Assembly: GCF_000281045.1 (NCBI RefSeq)
Contig: NW_008246107.1
Span: forward strand, 308,352 to 336,019
Direction of reading: 5' to 3'
Origin: Saprolegnia diclina VS20
Lineage: Eukaryota > Oomycota > Saprolegniomycetes > Saprolegniales > Saprolegniaceae
Length of the DNA: 27,668 nucleotides
The position numbers and the translations under genes are program-made. Of the stretch, positions 19,801 through 27,668 are shown piece by piece; positions within the stretch are counted from its first letter, which is position 1; each line of letters opens with the position of its first letter. The notes beneath the pieces were generated by a model. That model was not told the origin of the DNA. It searched no databases and saw only the letters and a program-made list of their open reading frames with translations.

Positions 19801-22800
19801 GTTGAATGCGCTGCGCCGCTCGCCGCCGCCAGAAGCCCCGCCACGTGCGCGCGAGTACTCGCGCCGCCTGGCGCTGTCGCAACGCCGCCAGACGGCGCGT
19901 TCTCTCGGTGCGGCTTTGGTAAACGGCAGCCAGCCCCATGGTCGTCCACGAGACGACGCGGGCGCGGAGGTGCGCACGCCGGCGTCGACGATGGTACATA
20001 CGCCACGCTGCTTGCAACCGCATGCGCGCCGTCGCCTGCAGAGCACTGCGCACGAGAGCGTTCGCCGTGACTTCTTGTGCGACGTGGCAGCTGCACTCAA
20101 TTTGCCGCGTCAACTTGGCGACGACACGCACCGCCTCGGCTTGTACTGCCATCGTGTCGACACCCTAACAAATCAGAGGTTCGAGCGACGCTAAGGACGT
20201 GGATAACCTGCGAGAGCGACCGAGTGACAAACGATACGGCGGGGGGTCGTACGAGGCACCGACGTCGATGACGGCGCCAGGCTTCGCTAATGCTCGATGC
20301 CGCCCGCCACCGCCGCTGCGACGTCGCAAAGCGACAGACAGCCGCCGATACAACGCTCGCAGCTTTATGACGCGAGGCGACCAGCCGGAGAGCGTCCATC
20401 GTACAGTGGTGCACGAGATGGGCGACCACTCGCCGCAAGTGTCGAATGTTGCGCCAGTAGCGGTACCACTTTTGGAGTCGGCGCGCGTGTTTGCCAAAGA
20501 CGCAGGCGCACGCAGCCTTGACACTCACCGAGGCGGTTCGGTGTACGCTATACGTAATGACCGTCCTGCGCTCAAGCTCGACGAGCGACGCGATCGCACG
20601 CGTGGCGACGCTGGTGGCCGTGGCGGCCGTGAGGCGTCGCCACTGCAGAAGTGTCGACGCGCGTGAAAAGCTCGTTTGAAGCAGACGATGGGTGAGTGCG
20701 GCGGTCGTGCGCTTGGTGTACGACTGGACGACGCCGACATGAACGCTTTGGTCGGTCAACGCCAACGCCACGTCGCGTACAGTGCGCAAGAAAATAGCAG
20801 AGGGCGGTGCTACCGGTACTGACAGCGCTGGCTCGACGACCGGCGCGGTAGCTTGGAGCCCGCGCACGGTCGTCTCGACCAAAGACGTCACGAACGTTCT
20901 TGCAACGTGGCGCTGAGCGGCAGCTCGCATTTCGTCGGTGGCGGTCGCGATGCGTTGCACGGATGTCGACACAGCACGCGTCACGAGGGCCGTCGCCAGC
21001 ATGCAGCGGGTGGCCGCGCAGACACTGTCTTGCGCCATTTGAGACGCCACCGCCAAAAGGCAACGCCGCTGGGCTATGGCCACCACAGACACTGATAGAG
21101 TCGAGTCAACCAGGGTCTTGGCAGTTGCATGCTGGGCCGCGATGCGACCTTGGAGCTCGGCCAGAAGGCAAGTCACGTGCGCGCGGATGCGTTCGCTTGC
21201 TGCTGTCGCGTCTTCGCGGCCCATTTGCCGGCGCTCCGATTGTTGCAGCGACGCCGCCTCTGCCAACGCGTAGTGACGCATCGCCAACAGCCGCGCTGCG
21301 TCTTCGACGATGTCGTCCAGGCACCGTGTTGTCTCGTGGAACGTCTCGACGTCCGCCGTCAAGGCTTCGAGGCAGCGCGTCACCTCTTGCTGCACTTCCA
21401 CAGAGTGAACCGCGGCCTCAAGACACGAAGCGACCTCTCGCCGCGTTAATTCAGCTGCCAAAACGAAGCCCACGGCAGAGTCCAGCACCTCGTGCGAGCA
21501 GCGGCGACTCAGCGTCTGCGTGTCCTCGATCTGAGCAACTATCGACCGGACGACGGCCCGGCATTGCGATCTGCGAGCGTCGGTCCTTAAATATTGGTTG
21601 CGAGACAAGCAGCGCTGGAGGACGATCGCAGCCGCGTTTTGAAACCAGTCGTCGACGTGCGCCACAAGACGCTGGAGCACCAACGAACAAGCGCGCTCTT
21701 GTTGCCTCGTACGAACACAGCGCTGCAAAACGCGAGCCGCACACTGCCGGCGCAACGCCACCACATGGCGTTCGGTGGCAGCAGCCAACTTCCGCCACCG
21801 CTGTCGACACCAGCGTTGAAGGCACAGCACCGCAACGTCGGTAGCATGAGACAAAGTCTGCTCGACGATCGAGCGCAACACGTCGGTGCACGCTGCGGTC
21901 GTTTCCCGCCACCGACGAAGTCGACGCTGCAGAATCAACACACTGCGCTGCAGTCGCTGGTAGCGAGATCGGGCGGCTTGCTGCCGCCACAGCGTCTGCA
22001 GACGGACGGCGGCTACGTGCTGCTCCACGGCTTGGACTAGCATGTTAAGCGCCGCCTCGCACGTCGTCAGCTGCAAAACCTCGTTGCACGCTGCGGTCGT
22101 TTCCCGCCACCGACGAAGTCGACGCTGCAGAATCAACACACTGCGCTGCAGTCGCTGGTAGCGAGATCGAGCGGCTTGTTGCCGCCAAAGCGTCTGCAGA
22201 CGGACGGCGGCCGCATGGCGCTCCACAGCATGAACTAGCATGTCAAGCGCCGCCTCACACGTGGTCCGCTGCAACGTGACCTCGCGCGCCGTGCGCAAGA
22301 ACCGCGAGAGGCAATGGGCGACCAGGCGTCGTCGATGACGCCGCACGACGCGATATAGCTGGCGCGCGCAGTAGCCCCGGTACACCGTTTGAACACGCGT
22401 GGCCGCTGCATTCGCGCACGTGGCTTCGACCATTGTCGCAAGCACTCGTCTACATATCGTCCGGACAGAGAACAAGCGCAGTGACCGCTGGAGGGTTCGA
22501 GCGGCTGCATGCCGCCGCGTCCGCGCGGCCTCGGCGCGGCGCCGTCGAATGCAGTTTTGCCAGACGACTTGCACTTGCGCGGCGGCCGCGTCACGACGCT
22601 CAATCAGCAGCAGCAGCGCGCACAAGACATAGCTGCAGGCGCGTCGACGTGCTTGATTTCCTCTAAGCCAGCGCTGGATCCGTCGTGCAGCAGCGATGCA
22701 CCGACACCGCCGTCGTCGGTCGCAGCGACGCGTCACCCGACGACGTCGCCACAGCAGCTGGAACCCGCGTGCCGCTCGTTCTTTGGCTTGTTGTCGAGAC

Positions 22801-25028
22801 GAGTGCGCGCACCACAGACGCTGGAGGACGCTGACGCACCGACGTCGACGCTGCCACCACACATGGCGCTGGAGACTCCGCTGCAGTGTCCGCGCTGCCC
22901 ACGCCCGCCGACGTTGATCGTATCGGCGGTACGCGCGCTGCATACGCGCAGCGGCCGCGTTTTGCTGACAAACAAAAACCGAATGACGTCGCCACGACTG
23001 TTGTACGACCACCGCACTTCGCTGGCGTCGCGCGGCCCAGTCGCGGTGACGCCGGAACGTTCGTTGAATGCGCGAGCTAGCCAATGTGCGACGGCGTCGC
23101 GCTGCGGCACCGCGACGCCGGCACCGATATGCCCGCCACGCTCGTTGCAGTCGTCGGGCGGCCATGTCGCGACGGCTTTGCACAAGTTTTTGAACGTCCC
23201 TTCGGGCACGCGTCCCTCGCCAGAGTGCGGTTATGGTGGTCGCTGCAGCCTCTCTCTGTTCTCGTGCGAGCTCGCAGTAGTGATGCCAGCGTGTCATCGT
23301 GATCGTTTGCGAATTGCGCTCGCAACGTCGCCAGAGCCGTCGCCGTCGCTTGAGAAAACACACGGCGCGTCGCCAGAGGAGAAAGAAGCGCCGTCGCTGG
23401 CAGCGAGCCCGCAGCGGTCGCCCACGACTGAGTCGGCGCCACGCTTGGAAAAGCCGGCGCACGCGGCGCATCCGATGCATGGCTGCTATGGTCCCTTTGG
23501 CACGCTCTCGCGTTCGCCACGCGTGCCAGGCTCGAAAACACCGCTGCGTCAGTGCACTCTCGTAGATTTGGACGGCGTCGTCTGCGCTCCACGCACCCGG
23601 CGACTCGAGACTCGGTGGGTCACGAGGCTTGACGACGGTGTGCGGCTCGTTTACGTGGCGAGCGACGTGCGGCTCGATGACGGGGTCGTGCTCGGGTGCC
23701 AACGTCCACATGTTGGAATGCGCGCCAAAGTGCGATTTGAGGTCGGCTTGCATTGCGTCGCATAGCGACGCCACGGTGCCAAAGGTCGCGCCGTCGTCCT
23801 CGTCGGCACTTTGCAGCTCTTCACCGTCGCTCACAGCGTCGTCGTACGTCATATCTGGCTCACGTCGACCGTCGTCGTCGTCTTCGTCGTCGTCGCATGG
23901 CTCGGCCGCAACAAACTCAGGTTTCGGTCCAAGTTTCATACTTGGTTGCGCGCGGGCGGTGTCGAGCACGTCATCGTCTATGGATGTTGGCGGTGCCGCA
24001 GCCATCGCTGTCGAGAGCACAACGAGCGCATCGAGGAGCCGGTTCTCGTCGACCTCGTTGGTCGCTCGCAGGCGCTGCAGAAGCGCGTCGCGGTCGCGCG
24101 GCCGTCGAAAGACCACGTACGCTGCGAGCTCTGGTTGCGTGAGCGGGACAGCACACAGCAGGGGGTTGCACAGGAGGCTCTCGACGCCCAGCGCTTGCAG
24201 CAAGACAGGCGCGCCCTGCAGAAAGTTGGTGTCCGTGGCCATCTACAGCCAAGTCGGAAACAAAGCGCCGCTCGATCGCGTACCTTGGTCAGGTACGGCG
24301 CGATTGACGGGCTGTGGTGCGCCACAATGTTCATTGTGTGTTGTCGAAGCCGCTGGCAGAGCTGGACGAGCTGAATGAGTCGCGTCGGTGACGTGGCGAG
24401 GTGCGGGCGCGCGCAGAGTTTGGCCATACTCGCCAGAATGCCTTCGCGCACGACGACCTACGACGTCGCATTGGAGCTAAGGGCGCCCGTGTGAGCCGTA
24501 CCTGGGCATCGAGAACCTCGGCGGGTCGTTGCTGGTGTTGCACCTCTTCTACGTGATGGGGCGGTGATGGCGCCAGCGGTTGCAACTGCCGTGGGCTCTT
24601 CGCCATTGCCGGCGCTGTCTTCGCCCGCTCATCTAGCACCGCGCGAACGCCGCGGTGCGACGACTGGGGGCGCGGGCGCTTCTTGGAGGCCGCCTTGTAC
24701 GGTGACGCCGACGTCGTCGACGACCGCGGCTTGGCCGCCGCCGCCAACTAGGACGCATGAGCCAGTGGCAAAGGATCGAGACAGACATTGGCCTGTGGCC
24801 GCTCGCGCACTTCAAAGTGGCCATCATAGCTCACGACCTCGTAGAGCGGGACTAGACAAAGCTGTCGTCAGCGCCGTGATACGTCGGACAGGCCGAGGGC
24901 AACCCTGGGGGCGGAAGTAGCGGTGGCGGCTCCGCGGCGCAATGACTTCGACTTGCGCTTCGTACTCGTCGTCGTCGCCGGCCTACGCACAGCATAAGCA
25001 GTCGCCACCACCGCCATGCGACCTTCAT
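16810..25028 (-). CDS. Giant IQ-motif / ankyrin-repeat / tyrosine-rich low-complexity protein (about 2593 residues)
   Basis: Eleven exons: 25028-25023, 24982-24904, 24851-24787, 24747-24502, 24457-24284, 24242-20208, 20164-19235, 19188-19026, 18979-18573, 18532-18448, 18401-16810. The sum of 7782 nt closes in frame. The N-terminus (AGDDDEYEAQVEVIAPRS, YEVVSYDGHFEVRERP) leads to a helical region and an acidic stretch (CDDDEDDDDGRR). From about residue 400 to 1060, and again near 1630-1700, there are many Arg-rich IQ-like helices (AARRLQRAWRAYRCRRR, SRIQRTFRRHRDWAARR, AVRLQTLWRQQAARSRYQR), which bind calmodulin or EF-hand light chains. About residues 1845-2090 are ankyrin repeats (GETPLHLVL, DYDGVTPLMRAAEAG, GYNALHRACAKN, GRTPLQLAVAAGHASLA, GDTPLHWAAIAG). 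The tail has a repetitive YDASQY segment (about 2350-2500) and an acidic end. It has no kinase or motor domain. A calmodulin-regulated scaffold is likely. The first two short exons are the least certain; an ATG at 25091 could be the start instead. Confidence 0.8.
17085..17545 (-). repeat. Coding repeat: YDASQY-type hexapeptide array
   Basis: Encodes about 150 residues built from Y-D-A-S-Q-Y and relatives (YEASQY, YDPSQY, YGASQY, YDVSQY). I count 13 SQY tripeptides, seven of them inside DASQY. At DNA level the units are imperfect variants of gcgtcgtactg(c/g)gaggc on the plus strand, which makes the array prone to slippage. The composition (Tyr, Gln, Ser, Ala, Gly with regular Asp/Glu) resembles tyrosine-rich low-complexity domains that self-associate. 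Confidence 0.85.
21886..22281 (-). repeat. Tandem 198-bp (66-residue) internal duplication in the IQ region
   Basis: Copy A is about 21886-22083 and copy B about 22084-22281, with a period of exactly 198 bp (the CGCTGCGGTC anchor is at 21891 and 22089). Each encodes TTCEAALxMLVxAVExHxAAVRLQTLW and so on to RRWRETTAAC. Nucleotide identity is very high over the middle about 120 bp, so the duplication is recent or kept alike by conversion. It adds IQ-type helices without breaking the frame. Confidence 0.85.
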
Positions 25029-25390
25029 GCCCCTGGTCTGCAACGGGTCTGCCAATGAAACCGGTAGATCCTGTGGCAATACATATACCAAAACGTATGC
25101 ATTGCAAGAGGTTTCGGAACTGTACTTCCTACTGTAGCATGGTCCTTTCGGTGTTGGTCACTGCCCAGCAAACCAAAGTACTTCAGCGACCTCGATGAGT
25201 GAAACACCCCGCATCCTCGCGTTTGGCACAAACCAGGTCCGCTGCCGAGCCATGTTGCCCTTGTCCGGTTGATTGAGCAAACGGCGCCGCTGAGTCTGCA
25301 GTGCCCCTATCACTGCACATCCTGATTTTAGCTTGGAATTGACTTCATTTCCCCTCTTCGCCCATCGTCGTCGACTGGATACCGCGGGGA

Positions 25391-25397
25391 TGAGTCA
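25391..25397. promoter_or_regulatory. TGAGTCA (GCN4/AP-1-type bZIP site)
   Basis: Exact match to the palindromic TGASTCA consensus bound by GCN4-like bZIP factors. It lies 611 bp upstream of the nadB ATG. Role inferred from motif only. Confidence 0.4.
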
Positions 25398-25407
25398 TTC
25401 AGCCGAA

Positions 25408-25414
25408 TGACTCA
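25408..25414. promoter_or_regulatory. TGACTCA (GCN4/AP-1-type bZIP site)
   Basis: Second TGASTCA match, 17 bp from the first and in the opposite arm of the same hairpin. Confidence 0.4.
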
Positions 25415-25668
25415 TGCGCCAGCGCATGTCGCAGACGGCGATCGAAGTACGCAAATAGTGTGAGGCTACTCGCCACTGACTGGCAACTCTGCTGGCGCCA
25501 ACATCGCCACGACAGCGCCTCTACGATCAGTCGCAGGCTCGGATTACTCGAGCCCCCACCGTTCGTCGAAGTGCGTGGGACATGCTCCACCAGCTGAGGA
25601 AGGCCTTCGAAGTCGCTCGCCGGCTGTCGCTGCCGATCCATTTCGACCGCGTCGTCAGTTGGGTCTGA

Positions 25669-25693
25669 CCAAGGGAATAACTAATTCCCTTGG
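25669..25693. repeat. Perfect inverted repeat, 10-bp arms, 5-nt loop
   Basis: CCAAGGGAAT (25669-25678), loop AACTA, ATTCCCTTGG (25684-25693). Located about 320 bp upstream of the nadB start. Confidence 0.7.
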
Positions 25694-25790
25694 GTCTGGC
25701 GATGGAATGGGACCCCGTCTTGCGACGAAGTCGATTTTCCTCATCGTCCGAAACTTCGTTGCGTTGGCTTTTTTGGCGCCGCTGGACACT

Positions 25791-25808
25791 CCGGATAATG
25801 ATATCCGG
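25791..25808. repeat. Perfect inverted repeat, 7-bp arms, 4-nt loop
   Basis: CCGGATA (25791-25797), ATGA, TATCCGG (25802-25808). The arm shares the TATCCGG core with the motifs at 14775-14784 and 16525-16534. Confidence 0.55.
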
Positions 25809-25817
25809 CGATTCGAA

Positions 25818-25824
25818 TGACTCA
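25818..25824. promoter_or_regulatory. TGACTCA (GCN4/AP-1-type bZIP site), proximal
   Basis: Third TGASTCA match, 184 bp upstream of the nadB ATG, inside an 11-bp copy of the hairpin arm at 25405-25415. Three such heptamers within about 430 bp is more than expected by chance, and GCN4-type factors elsewhere control amino-acid biosynthesis genes. Confidence 0.45.
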
Positions 25825-25912
25825 TCGCCTAAATAAGAACTCACTTTGCCTTTTTGCTCGTGTTGCGTCAAAGCTACCTCCACACCGCCGCCAGCCTCGT
25901 CCGCGCCATTTT

Positions 25913-25975
25913 ATGTCCGCGAAGAAGACTTGGACATTCAACAAGAAGTACCCCAACATCACCGCAGCCCACTAA
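25913..25975 (+). CDS. Upstream ORF of nadB, 20 codons
   Basis: ATG at 25913 opens a 20-codon frame (MSAKKTWTFNKKYPNITAAH) that stops with TAA at 25973-25975, 32 nt before the nadB ATG. If it lies in the nadB leader it could reduce or regulate translation. A stop (TGA, 26005-26007) directly precedes the nadB ATG in frame, so it is not an N-terminal extension unless an intron joins them. The basic, aromatic sequence could also be a first coding exon, but I found no clear splice pair. Confidence 0.35.
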   Translation: MSAKKTWTFNKKYPNITAAH

Positions 25976-26007
25976 GTCCATCTCGATCCCAACTACACGA
26001 CAACTGA

Positions 26008-27668
26008 ATGACTACACCGCACATGACTTCCATCAACACCACGCCAGCCAAGAAGGCCGGCTTCGACTACCGCGTCCCGACGAGCTCGTACACGGATGCG
26101 TACGCCACCAACCTCCCGGTGCGCCGCGTCCAGGCGCTCGTCGTCGGCTGCGGTGTCGCCGGCAGTGCGACGGCGCTCCGCCTCGCGTCCGAAGGCGTCC
26201 GCGTCACGATGCTCGGCGCTGCCATCGACCCGGCAAACTGCAACAGCTACTGGGCCCAGGGCGGCATCATCTACAAGTCCACCGACGACTCGCCCGAGCT
26301 CCTCTCGTCCGACATCCACCGCGCCGGTGCCGGCGTGTGCCATGACCCGGCCGTGCGCAAGGTCGCAACCGAGGGTCCGCGCTGCGTCGAGGACCTGCTC
26401 CTGGACGTGTCCAAGGTGCCGTTCGAGCGCGACAGCAACGGCAACCTGGCGCTGACGCTCGAGGCGTCGCACAACCGCGCCCGCATCCTCTTCAAGGCCG
26501 ACCACACGGGCAAGGCCATCACCACCAGCATGCAGGCCGCCGTCATGGCGCACCCCAACATTGAGCTGCTCACGGGCCGCGTGGTCTTTGACCTCGCGCT
26601 CAACGACGCTGGCGACTGCGTCGGCGCCGTCCTCATCAACACGTCGACGAACGATATGGAGGTGCTGCACGCGGACATGACGCTGCTCGGCACGGGTGGT
26701 CTCGGTGACATTTACCGCAACACGTCCAACCCGGAAGGCGCGCGCGGCGAGGGCGTGGCCGTGGCGGCCCGCGCGGGCGCCAACCTCAAGAACATGCAGT
26801 ACGTGCAGTTCCACCCGACGACGCTGTACATTCCTGGTGAGCGCCGCTTCCTCTTGACCGAGGCGCTGCGGGGCGAAGGCGCCAAGCTGCGCACGAAAGC
26901 CGGGCGCTTCTTTGCGACCGACTACCACCCGAGCGGCGAACTCGCGCCGCGCGATGTGGTCGCACGCATGATTCTGAGCGAGATGGACAAGACGGGTGAC
27001 GACTGCATGTACCTCGACATCTCGCACCTCGACAGCGACTGGCTCAAGAGCCGGTTCCCGACCATCTATGCGCACTGCCTCGCACGCGGCATCGACCTCA
27101 CGAAGGAGCCGATGCCGGTGGTGCCGGCCGCCCACTACCACTGCGGCGGCATCAAGGTCGACCTCGCCGGCCGGACGAGCGTGCCGCGGCTGTACGCGGC
27201 GGGCGAAGTAAGCTGCACGGGTATGCACGGCGCCAACCGCCTCGCGTCGACGTCGCTGCTCGAAGCGCTCGTGTGGGGCTGCGCTGTCGCGTCCGACTAC
27301 TTGGCTTCGGACAAGTCGGCGTCGGTCAATACCGAGTCGGTGCGCATCCCGGCGCTGTCGGTGTCGGCGACGACGATGGCGTCGACCAAGGACGTGCAGT
27401 CGGTGCTCAGTGAGCTGCAAGCCGTCATGTGGGACCACGTCGGCGCGACGCGGACCACGGACGGGATGCGCGTCGGCGTCAAGAAGCTGCAGGCGCTCGA
27501 GGCGTCCATCGACCGCCTTTGCGGAGATGTCTGCCTCGATGCGACGCTGGTCGGCGTGCGCAACGCGGTCAAGACAGGCAAGTACATTGCCGAAGCGGCG
27601 CTCGCGGCGCCCATCTCGGTCGGCACCCACCACATTGTGAGCGACGACCCGGTCAGCGACAGCAACAG
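26008..27668 (+). CDS. nadB: L-aspartate oxidase (NadB), 3' end beyond the window
   Basis: An intronless frame runs from ATG 26008 to the right edge, 553 codons so far against about 540 residues for E. coli NadB, so little is missing. The enzyme is an FAD flavoprotein that oxidises L-aspartate to iminoaspartate; quinolinate synthase (NadA) then condenses this with dihydroxyacetone phosphate for NAD synthesis. Visible motifs: Rossmann GCGVAG (47-52), YWAQGGI (81-87), LEASHNRARI (151-160), QFHPTTLY (H269), LLTEALRGEGA, GELAPRDVVAR (R315), CMYLDISH, VPAAHYHCGG (H376) and GANRLASTSLLEALVWG. Active-site residues equivalent to E. coli H244, R290 and H351 are present. The EASHNRAR segment and HYHCGG favour NadB over succinate dehydrogenase or fumarate reductase. 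No obvious plastid or mitochondrial targeting peptide precedes the FAD domain, so a cytosolic enzyme is likely. Most eukaryotes outside plants and algae use the kynurenine route instead. Confidence 0.93.
   Translation, partial: MTTPHMTSINTTPAKKAGFDYRVPTSSYTDAYATNLPVRRVQALVVGCGVAGSATALRLASEGVRVTMLGAAIDPANCNSYWAQGGIIYKSTDDSPELLSSDIHRAGAGVCHDPAVRKVATEGPRCVEDLLLDVSKVPFERDSNGNLALTLEASHNRARILFKADHTGKAITTSMQAAVMAHPNIELLTGRVVFDLALNDAGDCVGAVLINTSTNDMEVLHADMTLLGTGGLGDIYRNTSNPEGARGEGVAVAARAGANLKNMQYVQFHPTTLYIPGERRFLLTEALRGEGAKLRTKAGRFFATDYHPSGELAPRDVVARMILSEMDKTGDDCMYLDISHLDSDWLKSRFPTIYAHCLARGIDLTKEPMPVVPAAHYHCGGIKVDLAGRTSVPRLYAAGEVSCTGMHGANRLASTSLLEALVWGCAVASDYLASDKSASVNTESVRIPALSVSATTMASTKDVQSVLSELQAVMWDHVGATRTTDGMRVGVKKLQALEASIDRLCGDVCLDATLVGVRNAVKTGKYIAEAALAAPISVGTHHIVSDDPVSDSN

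Larger units (their letters stand above)
25390..25415. repeat. Perfect inverted repeat, 11-bp arms, 4-nt loop
   Basis: ATGAGTCATTC (25390-25400), loop AGCC, GAATGACTCAT (25405-25415). Each arm carries a TGASTCA heptamer. The arm GAATGACTCAT recurs at 25815-25825. Confidence 0.75.
25029..26007. other. Divergent upstream region of nadB, rich in hairpins and bZIP-type sites
   Basis: Separates the IQ/ankyrin gene (minus) from nadB (plus). Frames of about 80-118 codons on both strands (for example 25883-25527 minus) lack recognisable domains, and I call no gene except a short upstream ORF. The distinctive content is three perfect inverted repeats, three TGASTCA heptamers and the 20-codon uORF, all between 25390 and 25975. 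Confidence 0.5.

Noticed and set aside
20900-21844. 314-codon plus-strand frame
   Set aside because: Antisense shadow of the large IQ exon; Pro/Ser/Arg-rich with no motif.
22509-23765. 418-codon plus-strand frame
   Set aside because: Antisense of the IQ region; no domain and compositional bias expected from the Arg/Ala-rich coding strand.
25527-25883. 118-codon minus-strand frame upstream of nadB
   Set aside because: No recognisable domain and overlaps hairpins and a plus-strand frame of similar length; judged chance.
25993-27633. 546-codon open frame on the minus strand opposite nadB
   Set aside because: Arg/Val/His/Ala-rich composition typical of the antisense of a GC-rich gene; the plus strand clearly encodes NadB.
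1-27668. CRISPR arrays, insertion sequences, rRNA, prokaryotic operons
   Set aside because: No regularly spaced repeats, transposase genes or rRNA-like sequence seen; gene structure is eukaryotic.

Overview
This window looks like nuclear DNA from a GC-rich, compact, intron-bearing protist. An oomycete, most likely a saprolegnian (Aphanomyces, Achlya, Saprolegnia or Thraustotheca type), is the best guess. The reasons are many tiny introns (mostly 39-52 nt), GC-rich codon use, a FYVE-RING protein, very large IQ-motif and ankyrin proteins, and a flagellum-type CH domain protein beside a eukaryotic L-aspartate oxidase gene. The species is an inference; only the eukaryotic gene structure is directly visible. 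I built the exon models by hand from GT..AG sites, reading-frame continuity and protein similarity, and every complete multi-exon model closes in frame.

Layout. Most genes are on the minus strand; read from the right-hand end they are: (1) 25028-16810, a 2593-residue protein with an IQ-motif array, ankyrin repeats and a tyrosine-rich YDASQY tail; (2) 16243-15425, a B-box zinc finger/helical protein; (3) 14246-11444, an 800-residue protein with an N-terminal SPATA4-type CH domain; (4 and 5) 11221-9905 and 9695-8445, two intronless tandem paralogues with an armadillo/HEAT-like helical fold; (6) 8176-1190, a 17-exon, 2085-residue homologue of the kinetochore protein KNTC1/Rough deal (ROD); (7) 772-219, a small unknown gene; (8) 202 to beyond the left edge, the start of an Hsp70-family gene. 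Two genes are on the plus strand: 14830-15342, a FYVE plus RING-H2 protein, and 26008 to beyond the right edge, L-aspartate oxidase (NadB), which makes iminoaspartate for NAD synthesis.

The genes do not form one pathway. Several fit microtubule, spindle or flagellum biology (ROD homologue, CH-domain protein, perhaps the IQ/ankyrin giant), but that grouping may be chance. Spacing is tight: 16 bp between genes 7 and 8, 82 bp between the convergent FYVE-RING and B-box genes, about 0.2 kb between the ARM-like genes and their neighbours. The longer gaps are 773-1189, 14247-14829, 16244-16809 and 25029-26007. They hold short direct and inverted repeats. The last one, upstream of nadB, has three TGASTCA (bZIP/GCN4-type) sites, three perfect hairpins and a 20-codon upstream ORF.

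The most interesting items are the complete ROD homologue outside animals, the IQ/ankyrin/YDASQY giant with its fresh 198-bp internal duplication, the TAG-dominated mini-introns, and the repeat-rich nadB upstream region.
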